Part shown: positions 1 to 9,899 of the stretch, piece after piece
Position numbering within the stretch: the first letter of the stretch is position 1
Layout of the letters: the number at the start of each line of letters is the position of its first letter
From: Lingula anatina
Taxonomy: Eukaryota > Brachiopoda > Lingulata > Lingulida > Lingulidae
Reading direction: 5' to 3'
Length of the DNA: 21,745 nucleotides
NCBI RefSeq assembly: GCF_001039355.2
Contig: NW_019773825.1
Location: 1 to 21,745 of the forward strand
Made by a program: the position numbers and the translations under genes
Notes under the pieces: generated by a model
What the model was told of the DNA's origin: nothing
Database searches by the model: none
What the model saw: only the letters and a program-made list of their open reading frames with translations

Positions 1-367
1 AAAGGACCGTGCCCATAGTGCTCTTTCCAATAATCAGTGGTACCCTCAAGCTTAAGGTTAAACTTACCTGCATAGCTCCTCCTCCCCAGCTGACTGATTT
101 ATGCAATTTATTTACTCCGGATGACTTTTTATTTTTACAATGAATAACAAGATAATAAATTATGTGTACAACACAAAGTGAAGAAAACAAAAACATTTTT
201 GCACTCTTCTGCTGTATGACTTAAAAAAAAAACGCAAGATAAAAGAAGCTTCCCTAAGTTTCTCTATAAGAAAGGAGATGTTTATCAACCATGCCCAGTG
301 GGCCCTTTCTATGTAACAATAAATTATAGCTTTAGATTTAAAACTTACGTGCATAGCTGCCCCATCT
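1..367 (-). repeat. Tandem duplication of an exon-intron boundary of the JmjC-like gene
   Basis: The segment 1-90 is a diverged copy of about 281-367, which contains the end of coding exon 2 and the start of the following intron. Shared blocks on the plus strand are ccgtgcccatagtgctcttt against ccatgcccagtgggcccttt, and ttaaacttacctgcatagct against ttaaaacttacgtgcatagct. The offset is about 285-290 bp. Both copies keep a consensus GTAAGT donor on the minus strand. The left copy ends in codons for Gly-Ala-Met-Gln where the real exon ends in Ala-Ala-Met-His. Similarity fades within a few codons upstream of the boundary, so the left copy looks like a truncated duplicate rather than a full alternative exon. 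Confidence 0.6.
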
Positions 368-1315
368 CCTGACCAGCCCATAAATATCCAGTCCAGAGAG
401 CTGGTTTCTGAGTCCTTGGGTAAAAAGTGTGGCTTCTGATAATGCTTCCTCAGCTTTTTGGCAACATCAGCAACACAATTACTCCTACAGAGAATGAAGA
501 AAGTAACAGCATTTAAAAAGTACTGTAGTACTTGTATTTATTTGCAATGGAGTGTGTGTGTGCGCGCTTGTGTGTTCCACATATAAATTTATGCACCAGC
601 ATTGGTATAACAAATTTTTATTAAAACCCAGTCTTCGTTTAATTCAGAAGTGACCCCCTTACCAGCCAATATACCAGTGTTCCTGTCCTTCCTCATAATT
701 TGCCCTCTCTTTGGACATATTAAACATTTCCTCCAGTGAAGAAAACCTTGACTGGTACGAAAAGAACTGACATTCATTTTCTGTTATCTCAAATGCATCT
801 GGGGTTTCTGTGTATAACTCCTTGAAGTAGTCAAAAGAAAACACCTCAAATGCCGTCCAGTTCCCCGTCTCTCCTCTCACTAACGCTGGTCTGCCCGTGT
901 AAGCGTATTTTTCAACAAATTCTTCCTCACTTAGGTTGTTTATGATGGGGACTTCACTCAAGCCACGGCATATACCGCAATCTGCAAGAGGTCTGGCAAT
1001 CTCCCCTAGTATTGCACTGTTTTCTACCAAACACCTGCTTGTATAAAATTCGTCTAAGACATCTTGATAAGTAAAGGGGCAGTTGTAATATATGATCCCC
1101 AGTACAACGAAAACAGCGCTAGCGATGAATAACTTCCTGGATCCAAACAAAGTGAATCTCTTCGTAGAACCTTTGTTGGCATGTTTTAAAAACACCTCAC
1201 GGAGGTAGCTATCGTATACTCCATCTTCCAGAGCTTGTTTTCGAAGCTGTAGGAACTTTTCTGTCAGTTCTTTCTTCGATCGAAGAGAGCTATCTGACTC
1301 CGTTTTGGTAGCCAT
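349..1315 (-). CDS. Membrane-anchored JmjC/cupin-like protein, 5' part (2 coding exons; 3' end outside window)
   Basis: Two coding exons read leftwards: 1315-663 and 484-349. They are joined by a GTAAGG donor and a TAG acceptor and together give 263 residues, ending exactly on a His codon. I start at the second of two nearby Met codons (MATKTES; the first lies 7 codons upstream at 1336). Residues 1-60 are charged and probably cytosolic, 62-77 form one hydrophobic segment, and three N-glycosylation sequons follow (N127, N152, N199), which suggests a type II protein with a lumenal catalytic part. The stretch with ..YTGRPALVRG.. and NWTAF, and later DWIFMG..GDGAAMH, resembles JmjC/cupin_8 oxygenases, in which a His of an HxD motif binds Fe(II). 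Here the His (H263) is the last codon of exon 2, so the Asp must come from an exon beyond the left edge. The substrate is unknown. The family call is from motif memory, so the exact subfamily is uncertain. Confidence 0.75.
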
Positions 1316-1488
1316 TAATGTAAACACTAGAGACATGCACGCCCGTCCTTTCTTGCCTCCACATTAGAAGAGTAGCGCAACTTCTTCCTGTCGTTTGAAT
1401 GTACATAAATTCCTCATTTTCTCCCTCTTATGTCATTAGAACCGGGGGGCAAAGAATCAATATCAAACTTCAGCAAAAAGAAAGTGTT

Positions 1489-1494
1489 TTTATT
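1489..1494 (-). terminator. Candidate polyadenylation signal of the calmodulin-like gene
   Basis: AATAAA on the minus strand (tttatt on plus) lies about 1.06 kb downstream of the stop codon of the calmodulin-like gene and about 170 bp before the start codon of the next gene on the same strand. It is the only perfect signal I found between 1480 and 2550. That spacing would make the two genes tightly packed head to tail. Transcript evidence is needed to confirm it. Confidence 0.35.
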
Positions 1495-2550
1495 AGGGAA
1501 CAGTTTCATTAGCTCAATACATTTTTAAAACATGATTCTTCTTTTTTAATCAAAAATTATAAAAGTGGCTAACAGCTGCAAAAACAGAATATTGGAGGTA
1601 ATGCCTTACTACTTCTGGTAGCTCTTAATAAGAATATTATCAGTGTTTCACATTTCTTAACAAATTTTAACAAAAAGAATGGTATGGAAGTAGATATTAA
1701 ATTTTTAAATCTAATGAAAAAAAAACATATTAGTCATGCACAAGCAGTTGAAAGCTCCTGAGTAAATTGGATTTTCTCTTTTCCTCTTTTCTTTTTCTTC
1801 TAGGACAAGTGACACCTTTTCAAGCAAAAAAAAAAAAAAAAAAAAAAAAAGTAGATAAAAAAGTAAATAAAAAAGAAAAGATAAATTAGATCCAGATTTT
1901 TTTACAAAAAGGATAGCCCTTCTGAATTAAAAAAAAAAAAAATTATCTTAAAATATTTTCCAAGCATTATAAAATTGAATAAGCAAAAAGTCAATTAAAC
2001 AAAAGAATTTTTCATTTGACATTTACTTAAATACAAAATTGAAATGTTGACATTAATGGATTTTTGATTAGATTTTGTAACTTGGATGAATATGTGAATA
2101 ATTAATGAGTGGATGCAAATGATAATAAGCATGCTTTACTGGCAGCAACATGCTTGGAGATGAATAATTCAGTAATTAGCTTATATGAACATCAAAAGCT
2201 AAATTTTCACTTTGAACACATTAATAGGGCTGAAGCACCTTCACTTGGTTGCAAGTTTGTGTTTTGCCTTTGGAGTTGATATCAAAAAAAGTACCGTATA
2301 CTTAGTATCAGACCAACTCAGCAGCCAAGATTCTCAACATTCACCAATTTTCAGCTGCAAAAACTCAATTTAACCATGCAGACCAAAATAATTGGACTGT
2401 ATCTGCAGTTAAAATGTTTGGTTTCACTGATGTGCTAAGGACATCCCCATCATGTTTGGGTCAGGTGAATTGCAATCCAACATAAAAGATTGTCTATTCC
2501 TAAAATAACTGTCGCAGTGATGAACTCAATGGTAAACAAAAGGTGGTTGG
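1495..2550 (-). other. Probable 3' UTR of the calmodulin-like gene
   Basis: This AT-rich stretch of about 1.05 kb lies between the stop codon of the calmodulin-like gene and its candidate polyadenylation signal. I see no convincing coding exon in it on either strand. It contains a run of 25 A (1826-1850), which is U-rich in the transcript, and a shorter A run near 1929-1941. The two predicted reading frames that overlap its right edge have AT-rich composition and no recognisable domain. Confidence 0.4.
1826..1850. repeat. Poly(A)/poly(T) tract
   Basis: This is a run of 25 consecutive A on the plus strand. A pyrimidine-rich stretch at about 1774-1802 precedes it on the same strand. No SINE-like body or target-site duplication could be recognised next to it, so I treat it as a simple repeat. 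Confidence 0.85.
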
Positions 2551-3206
2551 CTAGGATGGTTTCATGACACGAACAAATTCTGGAAAGAAAAATGAAAGAA
2601 TCATCTTCAGGAAACAAAAAGATAAACAAAATAAAATAAATATTACTGCTATGTACACATGGGAACTTAAGCTGTAATTTTTTTTTACATACAATTCTGG
2701 ACATATTACTGTTACTAAATTAGATTTGGTAAATTTTTTTCTCAACCACATAATTGTCAATATCACACCAATCATGATGATTATTTTAATTTTTGGCACT
2801 ATTGAGGAATATTTTAATGATGTCTAGATTTTAATTCAGGTTAGAGCGATCCTCGTCAGGCTTAACTTAACCAGCCCAAAGGTGCATCTTTCACAAAAGA
2901 ACTCAATTTGAAAATGGGTATTAACTTTGAGACAAAACAGGTAAGTCAAGGTTGATCCAGGGTGAATATGTAGAAGCCTGCGAATAAAATTACAATCAGT
3001 CTAAAATGTTTTCCATATCTAACTCTTCATGGAAAAGACGTAATGTCTTCACTAAAGTGGACTTCTACTGATTTACTTTGATCCTAAACAGGCTTAAGTT
3101 ACACCAGTCTTAAAGTTAAAACCTTTTTTTTTGTAAAACAGTCCCCTGGTATTAGAATTTTAAATCAACACGGGAGTTAATACCCCTCAAAACTGATGCA
3201 TTTGTA

Positions 3207-3239
<33 letters not shown>

Positions 3240-5954
3240 CTGCGTCTGCTTGTGCTCCTTACCTTCAAAACTAATTCCTCCATCACGGTTTCTGTCTGCT
3301 ACTGAGAACATACCATCCAGCATGTCTTCTGTTAAATGTACACCCATCAGCTCCAAGCCTTCCTGAAGCTCTTGCTGGATATGTTAAATATGGAAAATGA
3401 TTATACATTTTTTGTTTGTTCATTTGTTTTTGTTTTTTTTTAAATTAAAACAGTCTCCTATCACACAATGAAAAATGACATAGCTATAATTTCAACTGGA
3501 AACAAAAATCGAATATTTAATGAAACATACTGATGCAATATGATACATATTGGACTCTTATTTATCTATTCATTTAATTCTTCATTATTTAATGAATTTG
3601 ATTATTCATTCATTCTGTCACTGTTTAATAAATAAATCTATTTTCTGGGGCTAATGATCTTTTTTATGCTTGTAAAATAGAGCAAAACTAGATATACTGT
3701 ACCCGAGATATAAGTCCATTTTTATCTTTGTCAAATGCTTTGAAAGAATCTAAGAGAACAGTCTCTGAATCTTTCTCTCTGTATGTCTCCATCCAGGCAA
3801 GAAAGTCCTTTTCATTAAAACTGGCATTTCCATTACCTGTGGATAAGTTTTATGATTTTCATTCCATAAAAATGTATTTGTATGATATCAAATTTGGCAA
3901 CTCTTCCATGTCATCTAATTTAGTAACAAATAATACTATAGGGATTTTGAATAAAATTTCATAAATGAAATTTCCTTGATTTCTCAGCAACTTTCACATC
4001 TTACTGAACAAAACAAATAATAATGATAATTTATAATATCAATAATAAAAAATTAAAAAGCAGTTTCACAACTTCAGATTTGATCCTTGAGATTTGTTTC
4101 TTTTCACTCATTTATATATAAGATTCTAAGCTGCACCTACATGACACTTTTTTAATAAACTCTTGACAATCCTCATTGCTGACATCATGCCCTAACTTGT
4201 GCATGGTTGTCCTGATGTCACAGACTGACACTTTGCCATCAGAATTTTTATCCAGCACTGTGAAGACCAGCTTTGACTCTGAAAATAATTTAATTCATTC
4301 ATGTATTTAAAAAGGAACAGATAATAGGTTTCAAGCCTGATAACCTCAATATAGCAAAATTGACCAGATTGGATGCATACGAGTACATCACTTCTAAATT
4401 TCCTGGGGAGCATGCATTTATATGTCTCACCTCTTTGGGGAGCATATTTATTTTTCAGCATCATCAACAGAGGGAGCATGTAGTATTGGTTGCATATAAT
4501 TTTTTTGCCTGAGCTTCCTGGGGATCATTATGTTTTCAGTTTCACCTCTCTGGGGAGCAATTTTGGTCTCACCTCCATGGACACTATATTCAACTATCTT
4601 TCTGTTTCACAACCCCGTCTTTTGGTCTCAACCCCATTGGGAGCATACATTCTGCTGTTTTATCTCCCTGAGGAGCACATGCTTACCTGATTCATCTCCT
4701 TGGGGAGAATATACAACTTAAGAAATGTGATATGATATAGTATTATATGTTCACATTTAGTATTAAGTGTTTGTAAATATATAAGGGCCCTCTTCCAATA
4801 GAAATGGCAGATAAATAAATAAATAAATAAATATAAATGGATAAAAAAACAAAACAAACAAAAACAAATTAAGTAAACAAATGTAAAATTAATTGAATTT
4901 GTTGGGCAATGAAAATATTTATGAAAGACAATCTTGTGTAAAATTTTGTCCCACATAACTTTTAATCACAGCCTGTACCCCTCTTTTGTCAATGTCTAGA
5001 AATTTAAGGATATTAATTGGTTTAAAAATATGTGTCATCTTACTGAAATTTAGTCACATAAGAATGAGTAACCGGTGTGCTTATCCTAAGATTGAAGCAT
5101 GGTCTATCAAGATAAATCAGACGTTGCAGTTGATATATGTAACCACAAGTGTTTGCCTATGAGGACCATAAATATAATTGATCATATAATTGTGCACCAT
5201 TGCATACATTTAGAAATGGAGGAACTTTATATGAGTTAAGCAAATATCTCCAATCAGTTGTCCTTGATATTAAAGCTCTCTCTAGGAGATACCAATATCA
5301 AAAGCCATGTAACATAATTTTCTTCTCATTGAAAAATCTTAACCTTATGAAATAATAAATTAAAACATTGCCATCAATACTTTACACCAAGTTTGGGTGT
5401 CTGAGTCAATATCTATGTAATCCCAAAAGTTCCATTGAAAATGTCTTATTTTAATTAAGTGTTGCCTCCCAAATTAAATTCCTCATCTATCTATTTGATA
5501 TTTATCTATCACCTAGAAACATTTAATACATCAGTTGGATAATTACCTGCTATTTCCTGAGCTGACATCACGTTCTGAGCCTGAAAATGATCAAAAGTAC
5601 CCTTTAGCTCCAAGGCCTTTATTTTTAAGTAGAAAGTGCTCTTTGTCTGCCAACCTATTTTACTACACTGCATTACTCAGTCTTGCATGTGCCATTGTGG
5701 TGCTGGTGACACAAATGAAGAATATCCATCATCTGGGATGGGCCCATGATACTCTTTTTCTCTTTTATAGCTTGATAGATGGCTCTTTAACTGGTATTTG
5801 TACTGGTTAGGCACAGTGTGTGTAAAAGTCAGAACATTTGATTTAAATCTTTGTTTTTGATATCCAAAACTTAAGCACCTATTTGGCTTTCAAACTTTGT
5901 GGCTGGATGAAAATCAAATACACCAAGATGAAAGAAAAGCATACTTACAGCCAT
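2551..5954 (-). CDS. Calmodulin-like EF-hand Ca2+-binding protein, complete (6 exons, 150 aa)
   Basis: Coding exons read leftwards: 5954-5949 (ATG GCT), 5580-5547, 4278-4141, 3836-3703, 3374-3263 and 2579-2551 (stop TAG). All five junctions use GT..AG and keep frame, and 150 codons compares with 149 in classical calmodulin. The four EF-hand loops fall at calmodulin-like positions. EF1 is residues 23-34 (DKNSDGKVSVCD; Asp instead of Glu at position 12). EF2 is 59-70 (SCNGNASFNEKD; no acidic residue at position 1, probably weak or dead). EF3 is 95-106 (DKDKNGLISRQE) and EF4 is 131-142 (DRNRDGGISFEE); both are canonical. The start is the first Met after an in-frame TAG in the 5' exon; a second Met at codon 7 is possible. 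It probably acts as a cytosolic Ca2+ sensor or light chain, partner unknown. It is too diverged to be calmodulin itself, so I give no symbol. Exon 1 contributes only two codons, which makes it easy to miss. Confidence 0.88.
3211..3239. repeat. (TG)n microsatellite
   Basis: About 14.5 uninterrupted TG units lie in the last intron of the calmodulin-like gene, only about 24 bp downstream (minus-strand sense) of the donor of the preceding exon. Confidence 0.95.
4395..4715. repeat. Degenerate ~32-bp tandem array (minisatellite-like)
   Basis: About ten diverged units of a motif close to TCTCACCTCCTTGGGGAGCAT recur through this stretch, inside intron 2 of the calmodulin-like gene. The GGGGAGC core or its variants lie near 4405, 4437, 4471, 4520, 4552, 4579, 4638, 4670 and 4701. 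Spacings are mostly 31-34 bp, with outliers of about 27, 49 and 59. The unit near 4604-4620 (tttcacaaccccgtc) is the most eroded. Several short reading frames overlap the array on both strands and are by-products of it. Confidence 0.75.
4811..4832. repeat. (ATAA)n microsatellite
   Basis: A run of five ATAA units lies just downstream of the 32-bp array, in the same intron. Confidence 0.9.
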
Positions 5955-6055
5955 ACTGTAGGAAGTGTAGGAACAAAGTAGGACGTCAGCCTAATTTCGT
6001 TGATGTTGAGCATAAATTTCCGCTAGACTTCTCCCCAAATATCCAGGCCACTTGA
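5955..6055 (-). other. Probable 5' UTR part of exon 1 of the calmodulin-like gene
   Basis: On the minus strand this segment leads into ATGGCT followed by a strong GTAAGTAT donor. It is less AT-rich than its surroundings. An in-frame TAG lies 12 codons upstream of the chosen ATG. A further upstream ATG in another frame opens a short reading frame that runs past the main start. The right-hand limit, the transcription start, is not visible from sequence, so 6055 is approximate. Confidence 0.5.
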
Positions 6056-9000
6056 ACTCAGTTCAAATCAACAAATCTGTAAAACCAACTTCCAAAGCAA
6101 ACAAAAAACACAACTGATATAAAAAGGCATCACATTCTATACTGATAAAAGACACTTGGATGAACCATTTGAATTCATTAATAGTGATGTTGCCTTTTGT
6201 CACTGGGTACCTATTTCTGACTTGCACTAAATGGCTTTTACTTTGAAATGCAAGGCTTATTTTCACTTCTTCCAGTCTAGTGCCTGCTAAAATGTCTTAA
6301 TCTTTATGAAAGGGATACCCATAATGGCTGTATAATGGCTATGATTAGAGATAAAATTGGAACACTTCAAGTTATTGACTTGGAATGAGTTAATGGTCAA
6401 GTAGTGGTATGAAAAATTAGAATTCACAATAAAAGCAAAATCCTAATACAGCACCTTCTTGAACAAAACTCTCATTAAAAAGGTCCCCAAAACAGCAAAT
6501 TTAGCTCAGTGAGTTCTTTAGGATTTACTCATCATACAAAGTAAATTACCAGAATGTTTGGAAAGTTACTTTGCTTTATCCAGGTTGAATTGATAAATAT
6601 ATTGTTGTTGAAGATATTTGCATGACCACAGTACAAAACTCATGTAAAAATAACTTGAGTAAATCATGTTGTCATGCCCTTTGCAAAAATGATATCTTAC
6701 CACAAAGATCTCTTCATCATTCATAAAACATGTTCGTGACTTTCTTCAGCTGTTTTAACTCAAACTTGTCAAACACCTTAAAATCCCCAACCAATTTTAA
6801 CAAAGATTTTCAGTCACCTATAGGTTGTAATCCATAGGCAGTCTTTGCAGGTGAATACCAAATCCAATTAAAGACTGTAAGAAGTCTCAGGGTAACTCCA
6901 GTACAGGGCCATTGTCCAAGTCCCCCCTATACCATAGGGAATGAAAATAAATACTTGGTATATCTACTGTATAGAATCAGTATAGTAAGTAACTGCACCT
7001 CTTTGACTGGCTGTGAGACCAAGATCAAAGTAGATTAACTTCTAATGGCATTTAGGACTTTGCATTGCCTCCAGGTTCAAGCTGTATTACTTGAATATTG
7101 TTTAATGTCAATGTGAAATAGTGCCAAAAGAATTAAATAAATTTGCTTATTTAAATAAGCTCAAATCTACCTTTTATGTTTATATTTTCTTTTCTGTAAA
7201 GAAAGCACACCATCAAATGATGCACAGTGTTTAGACATCCTTAGGCTATAGAACACTTGATCGTATTTCCCCACCAACTTAACAAGTGTTAATGAAAATA
7301 AATATAAAATCTATGTACACTTCAGAATTGCAGACACATTTATGATTGCTCTAAGTAGTACAGAATAACAGACTCATTTGTAAGTGCTCCAAGTTAGTAC
7401 TACATAATAACAGACTTAACTTAATTGTCACTGCCCCAGGTAGTACAGAATAAGACTCACTTGCCGCATGTAGTGCCCTAAGCAGAAAAAAATGCAGACT
7501 AACTTACAACTGCGTCTTTGCTCTTTCACCCAAAACAAATGAGTTGAAACAAAATGATTTTTGTACATATAGTGGGAAAAGATCCAAGAAAGAGACATGA
7601 ATTTCCTATAATACCAATAAAATGAAAAAAAAAATTTTTCAACATTACAATTCACTTTTTGTTTCTGATATCAGTAAATCATAGTTTCAGACAGACATAA
7701 ATTTCTGAAATGTGTACTTTGTACTGACATGAGAGTTGCATAGGCATTCATACGTATGCCAAACTAAATTCCAGCATAGCAAACAAACAGCTGAACTAAT
7801 ATTTCCTGACAACGAGACAATTTGATAAAAGACACCGTCTCGATTCTCCTTCTGCAAAAATGGTAAACTACCCACTGAAGTTTGAAAAACTTACTCCACA
7901 GCACAATTATCTTTTGTAAAAAGCTCCAACTGTTTATACATATCTTACATGTATCATCAAAACATACCTGTCTCTAACTTACACACTCAACAGCATAGAG
8001 GCCTCTGTTTCACACAAGCTCTTAAGTCAAACGTTGACCTCAACTTTCAGACAAAAAGTTCTGGTCAATTTTACCCTAGAATAAAGTTCAGTTAAAGTTA
8101 AAGCAACAATTTTAATGGATCTAAAACATCCATCACTTTTTACTCCAAGTTAAACAATTCCAATATTTTTCGAAATAAGTGAACGACTAAAAGTAGGCTA
8201 GAACTTTTGATTCCAAAGTTAAGCCCTACTCACAACTTCAATTCTGAATGTGTGGAGCTGGCCCCAGGATAACCATCAAGGTTTCACCTACCTTAATAAC
8301 GGTCAGCATGAAAACTGGCCTTATCAAGGAAATTAATCAACTTGCATGTCTAGTGTCAAGGGACAAGTGCTTTTATCAGCTAAATGGCCTTTTGCACAGA
8401 GAGAGACAGATAGTGGCAATCTTGGCATGTGGCCTAGGCACTTTTTGTGTCTGTTATTTTTAGATATAGAGAGAGATACGTTGCAATTTTTAGGCATGCA
8501 TCCTAAGGACTAATATGGTCAAACTGCAATGCTCATGATATAATCAAATCATCATTATTTCAAAATAAAATACTGATTTTTAATTCATACACTTTTGACT
8601 TGATGTAAAATATAGTGCTGGGTTTTTGCTGGATGTTAGAAATGTAAAACTGATGCAGACGGATAAACCATTCTGAGCTGATATGCATTAAATTCCCTAC
8701 ACAATATGATTTGCTTAATAATGAATGATAATAAGATATTATATAAGGTGTACTTTTGATCATACTTTCACACTACAAGGTGAAAAACACTAAATTAAAA
8801 CCTTTCTGTATTCCTTCTAATAATAATTTCTGCAACTTTTCAAAATTCCCTTTTCGTTTTGTTTGTTTAACAGATTATCAGATATGACATTGTAACAATA
8901 ATCAAAGGCAGAAGTCAATATGAATTTAACACCTGTAATGCATTGTTAGGTAGTTATACAGCAAATGATGTCATATATTTACTTATTTCATCAAGTTACA

Positions 9001-9175
9001 AGCATGGCAATATTTACTTAGTATTTCATTTCACTAGAATTAGTCCTTTTAGATGGAATCAAATAAGTTTTCATCTTCAAACACCAACTAGAACTAAATA
9101 TTTAATCATTTGATTTACATTTGAAAATTCACTCTGCTCAAATCCATTTTAATTGGATATGAAAAAATAAGCTAT
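6056..9175. other. Intergenic region without recognised gene
   Basis: About 3.1 kb lies between the calmodulin-like gene and the presumed 3' end of NUDCD3. I looked for exons with splice sites on both strands and found none that I can support. The open frames here (for example minus 7428-7655, minus 7687-7875, plus 8248-8463) have AT-rich composition and no recognisable motif. A ~42-bp tandem array occupies 7331-7540. A less AT-rich patch near 6885-6945 has no match that I recognise. Confidence 0.6.
7331..7540. repeat. Degenerate ~42-bp tandem array, about five units
   Basis: Units begin with CAGACTCA-like sequence at about 7331, 7369, 7411, 7452 and 7495, with spacings of 38-43 bp. Each of the first four continues with a TGCTCTAAGTAGTACAGAATAA-like block (variants tgctctaagtagtacagaa, tgctccaagttagtactac, tgccccaggtagtacagaa, tgtagtgccctaagcagaa). 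The last unit is partial. The array lies in the intergenic region. Confidence 0.65.
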
Positions 9176-9181
9176 TTTATT
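9176..9181 (-). terminator. NUDCD3: Candidate polyadenylation signal of NUDCD3
   Basis: AATAAA on the minus strand lies about 720 bp past the NUDCD3 stop codon. It is the nearest perfect signal I noticed downstream of the stop. The (CA)n tract at 9192-9227 would then fall at the end of the 3' UTR. Usage is unproven, and variant signals closer to the stop are possible. Confidence 0.3.
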
Positions 9182-9188
9182 AATAAGT

Positions 9189-9191
<3 letters not shown>

Positions 9192-9227
<36 letters not shown>
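9192..9227. repeat. (CA)n microsatellite
   Basis: Eighteen uninterrupted CA units lie downstream of the NUDCD3 coding region, probably within its 3' UTR. Confidence 0.95.
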
Positions 9228-9231
<4 letters not shown>

Positions 9232-9899
9232 CAGGAACCACAGTAAATATATTTCTAGTGGTTAAAATGAAGACATGGTTCACTCAACATTTATGGTTTT
9301 CTGCTTAGGAAAATAACAGTCACCAAAATTTATGAATTATTTTGTAAAAAGAATTAATTAATTAAAATAAAAAAGTTTGTTATAACAAAATCATTCTGAA
9401 AATTCATAACAGTTTTAATAATTCAAAGATTTATCATACAGCTTGTGTGTAAGACAAAAGTACATTCAAATACAAATAACAATTCATGTGGGCTTAGTCT
9501 GCCCCTAGAACTGCCGCTGCCAGAACAGAATTTATCCATAACAATTACTATTTCAGGGTTTACTCAAGGATAAATCTATTCATATCCAATATGTAGATAA
9601 TTTCAACCATATCAACATTTTCAATGAAACTGATATTTAATTTGTCCAAAAGCAGTAAAACATTTTACACTTAATTTCCTGATAAGCATTTGGCATAAAT
9701 TTAACAGACTGAACTCAGTTTTATGAATGACATTTCTCATTCTAAAACAAAAATGATTCAGGGCACCTAAAATGAAGCCCATTTAAAAATTTTAATGCAC
9801 TTTGCAGTTCATTATCTCTTAGAGAGAACCTAGACTACAACAGTACAAACCAACTTATAACACATGTACAATATATGGCACACATTTCTGTTCATAATA

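Noticed and set aside
1774-1850. Pyrimidine tract plus TTCTAG followed by a run of 25 A, resembling a splice acceptor or a retrotransposed tail
   Set aside because: There is no open coding sequence after the acceptor and no recognisable retroposon body or target-site duplication.
4192-4956. Several short open frames on both strands
   Set aside because: They fall on the 32-bp array and AT-rich intron sequence, and one is an antisense or frame shadow of an EF-hand exon. Their residues show no domain.
5535-5810. 91-codon plus-strand open frame with a hydrophobic stretch
   Set aside because: It overlaps coding exon 2 of the calmodulin-like gene antisense. It has no recognisable domain and no homologue I know of. 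The minus-strand exon is supported by frame continuity and a full EF-hand protein.
8248-8463. 71-codon plus-strand open frame in the intergenic region
   Set aside because: It has no domain, no start context or splice support, and a composition like its surroundings.
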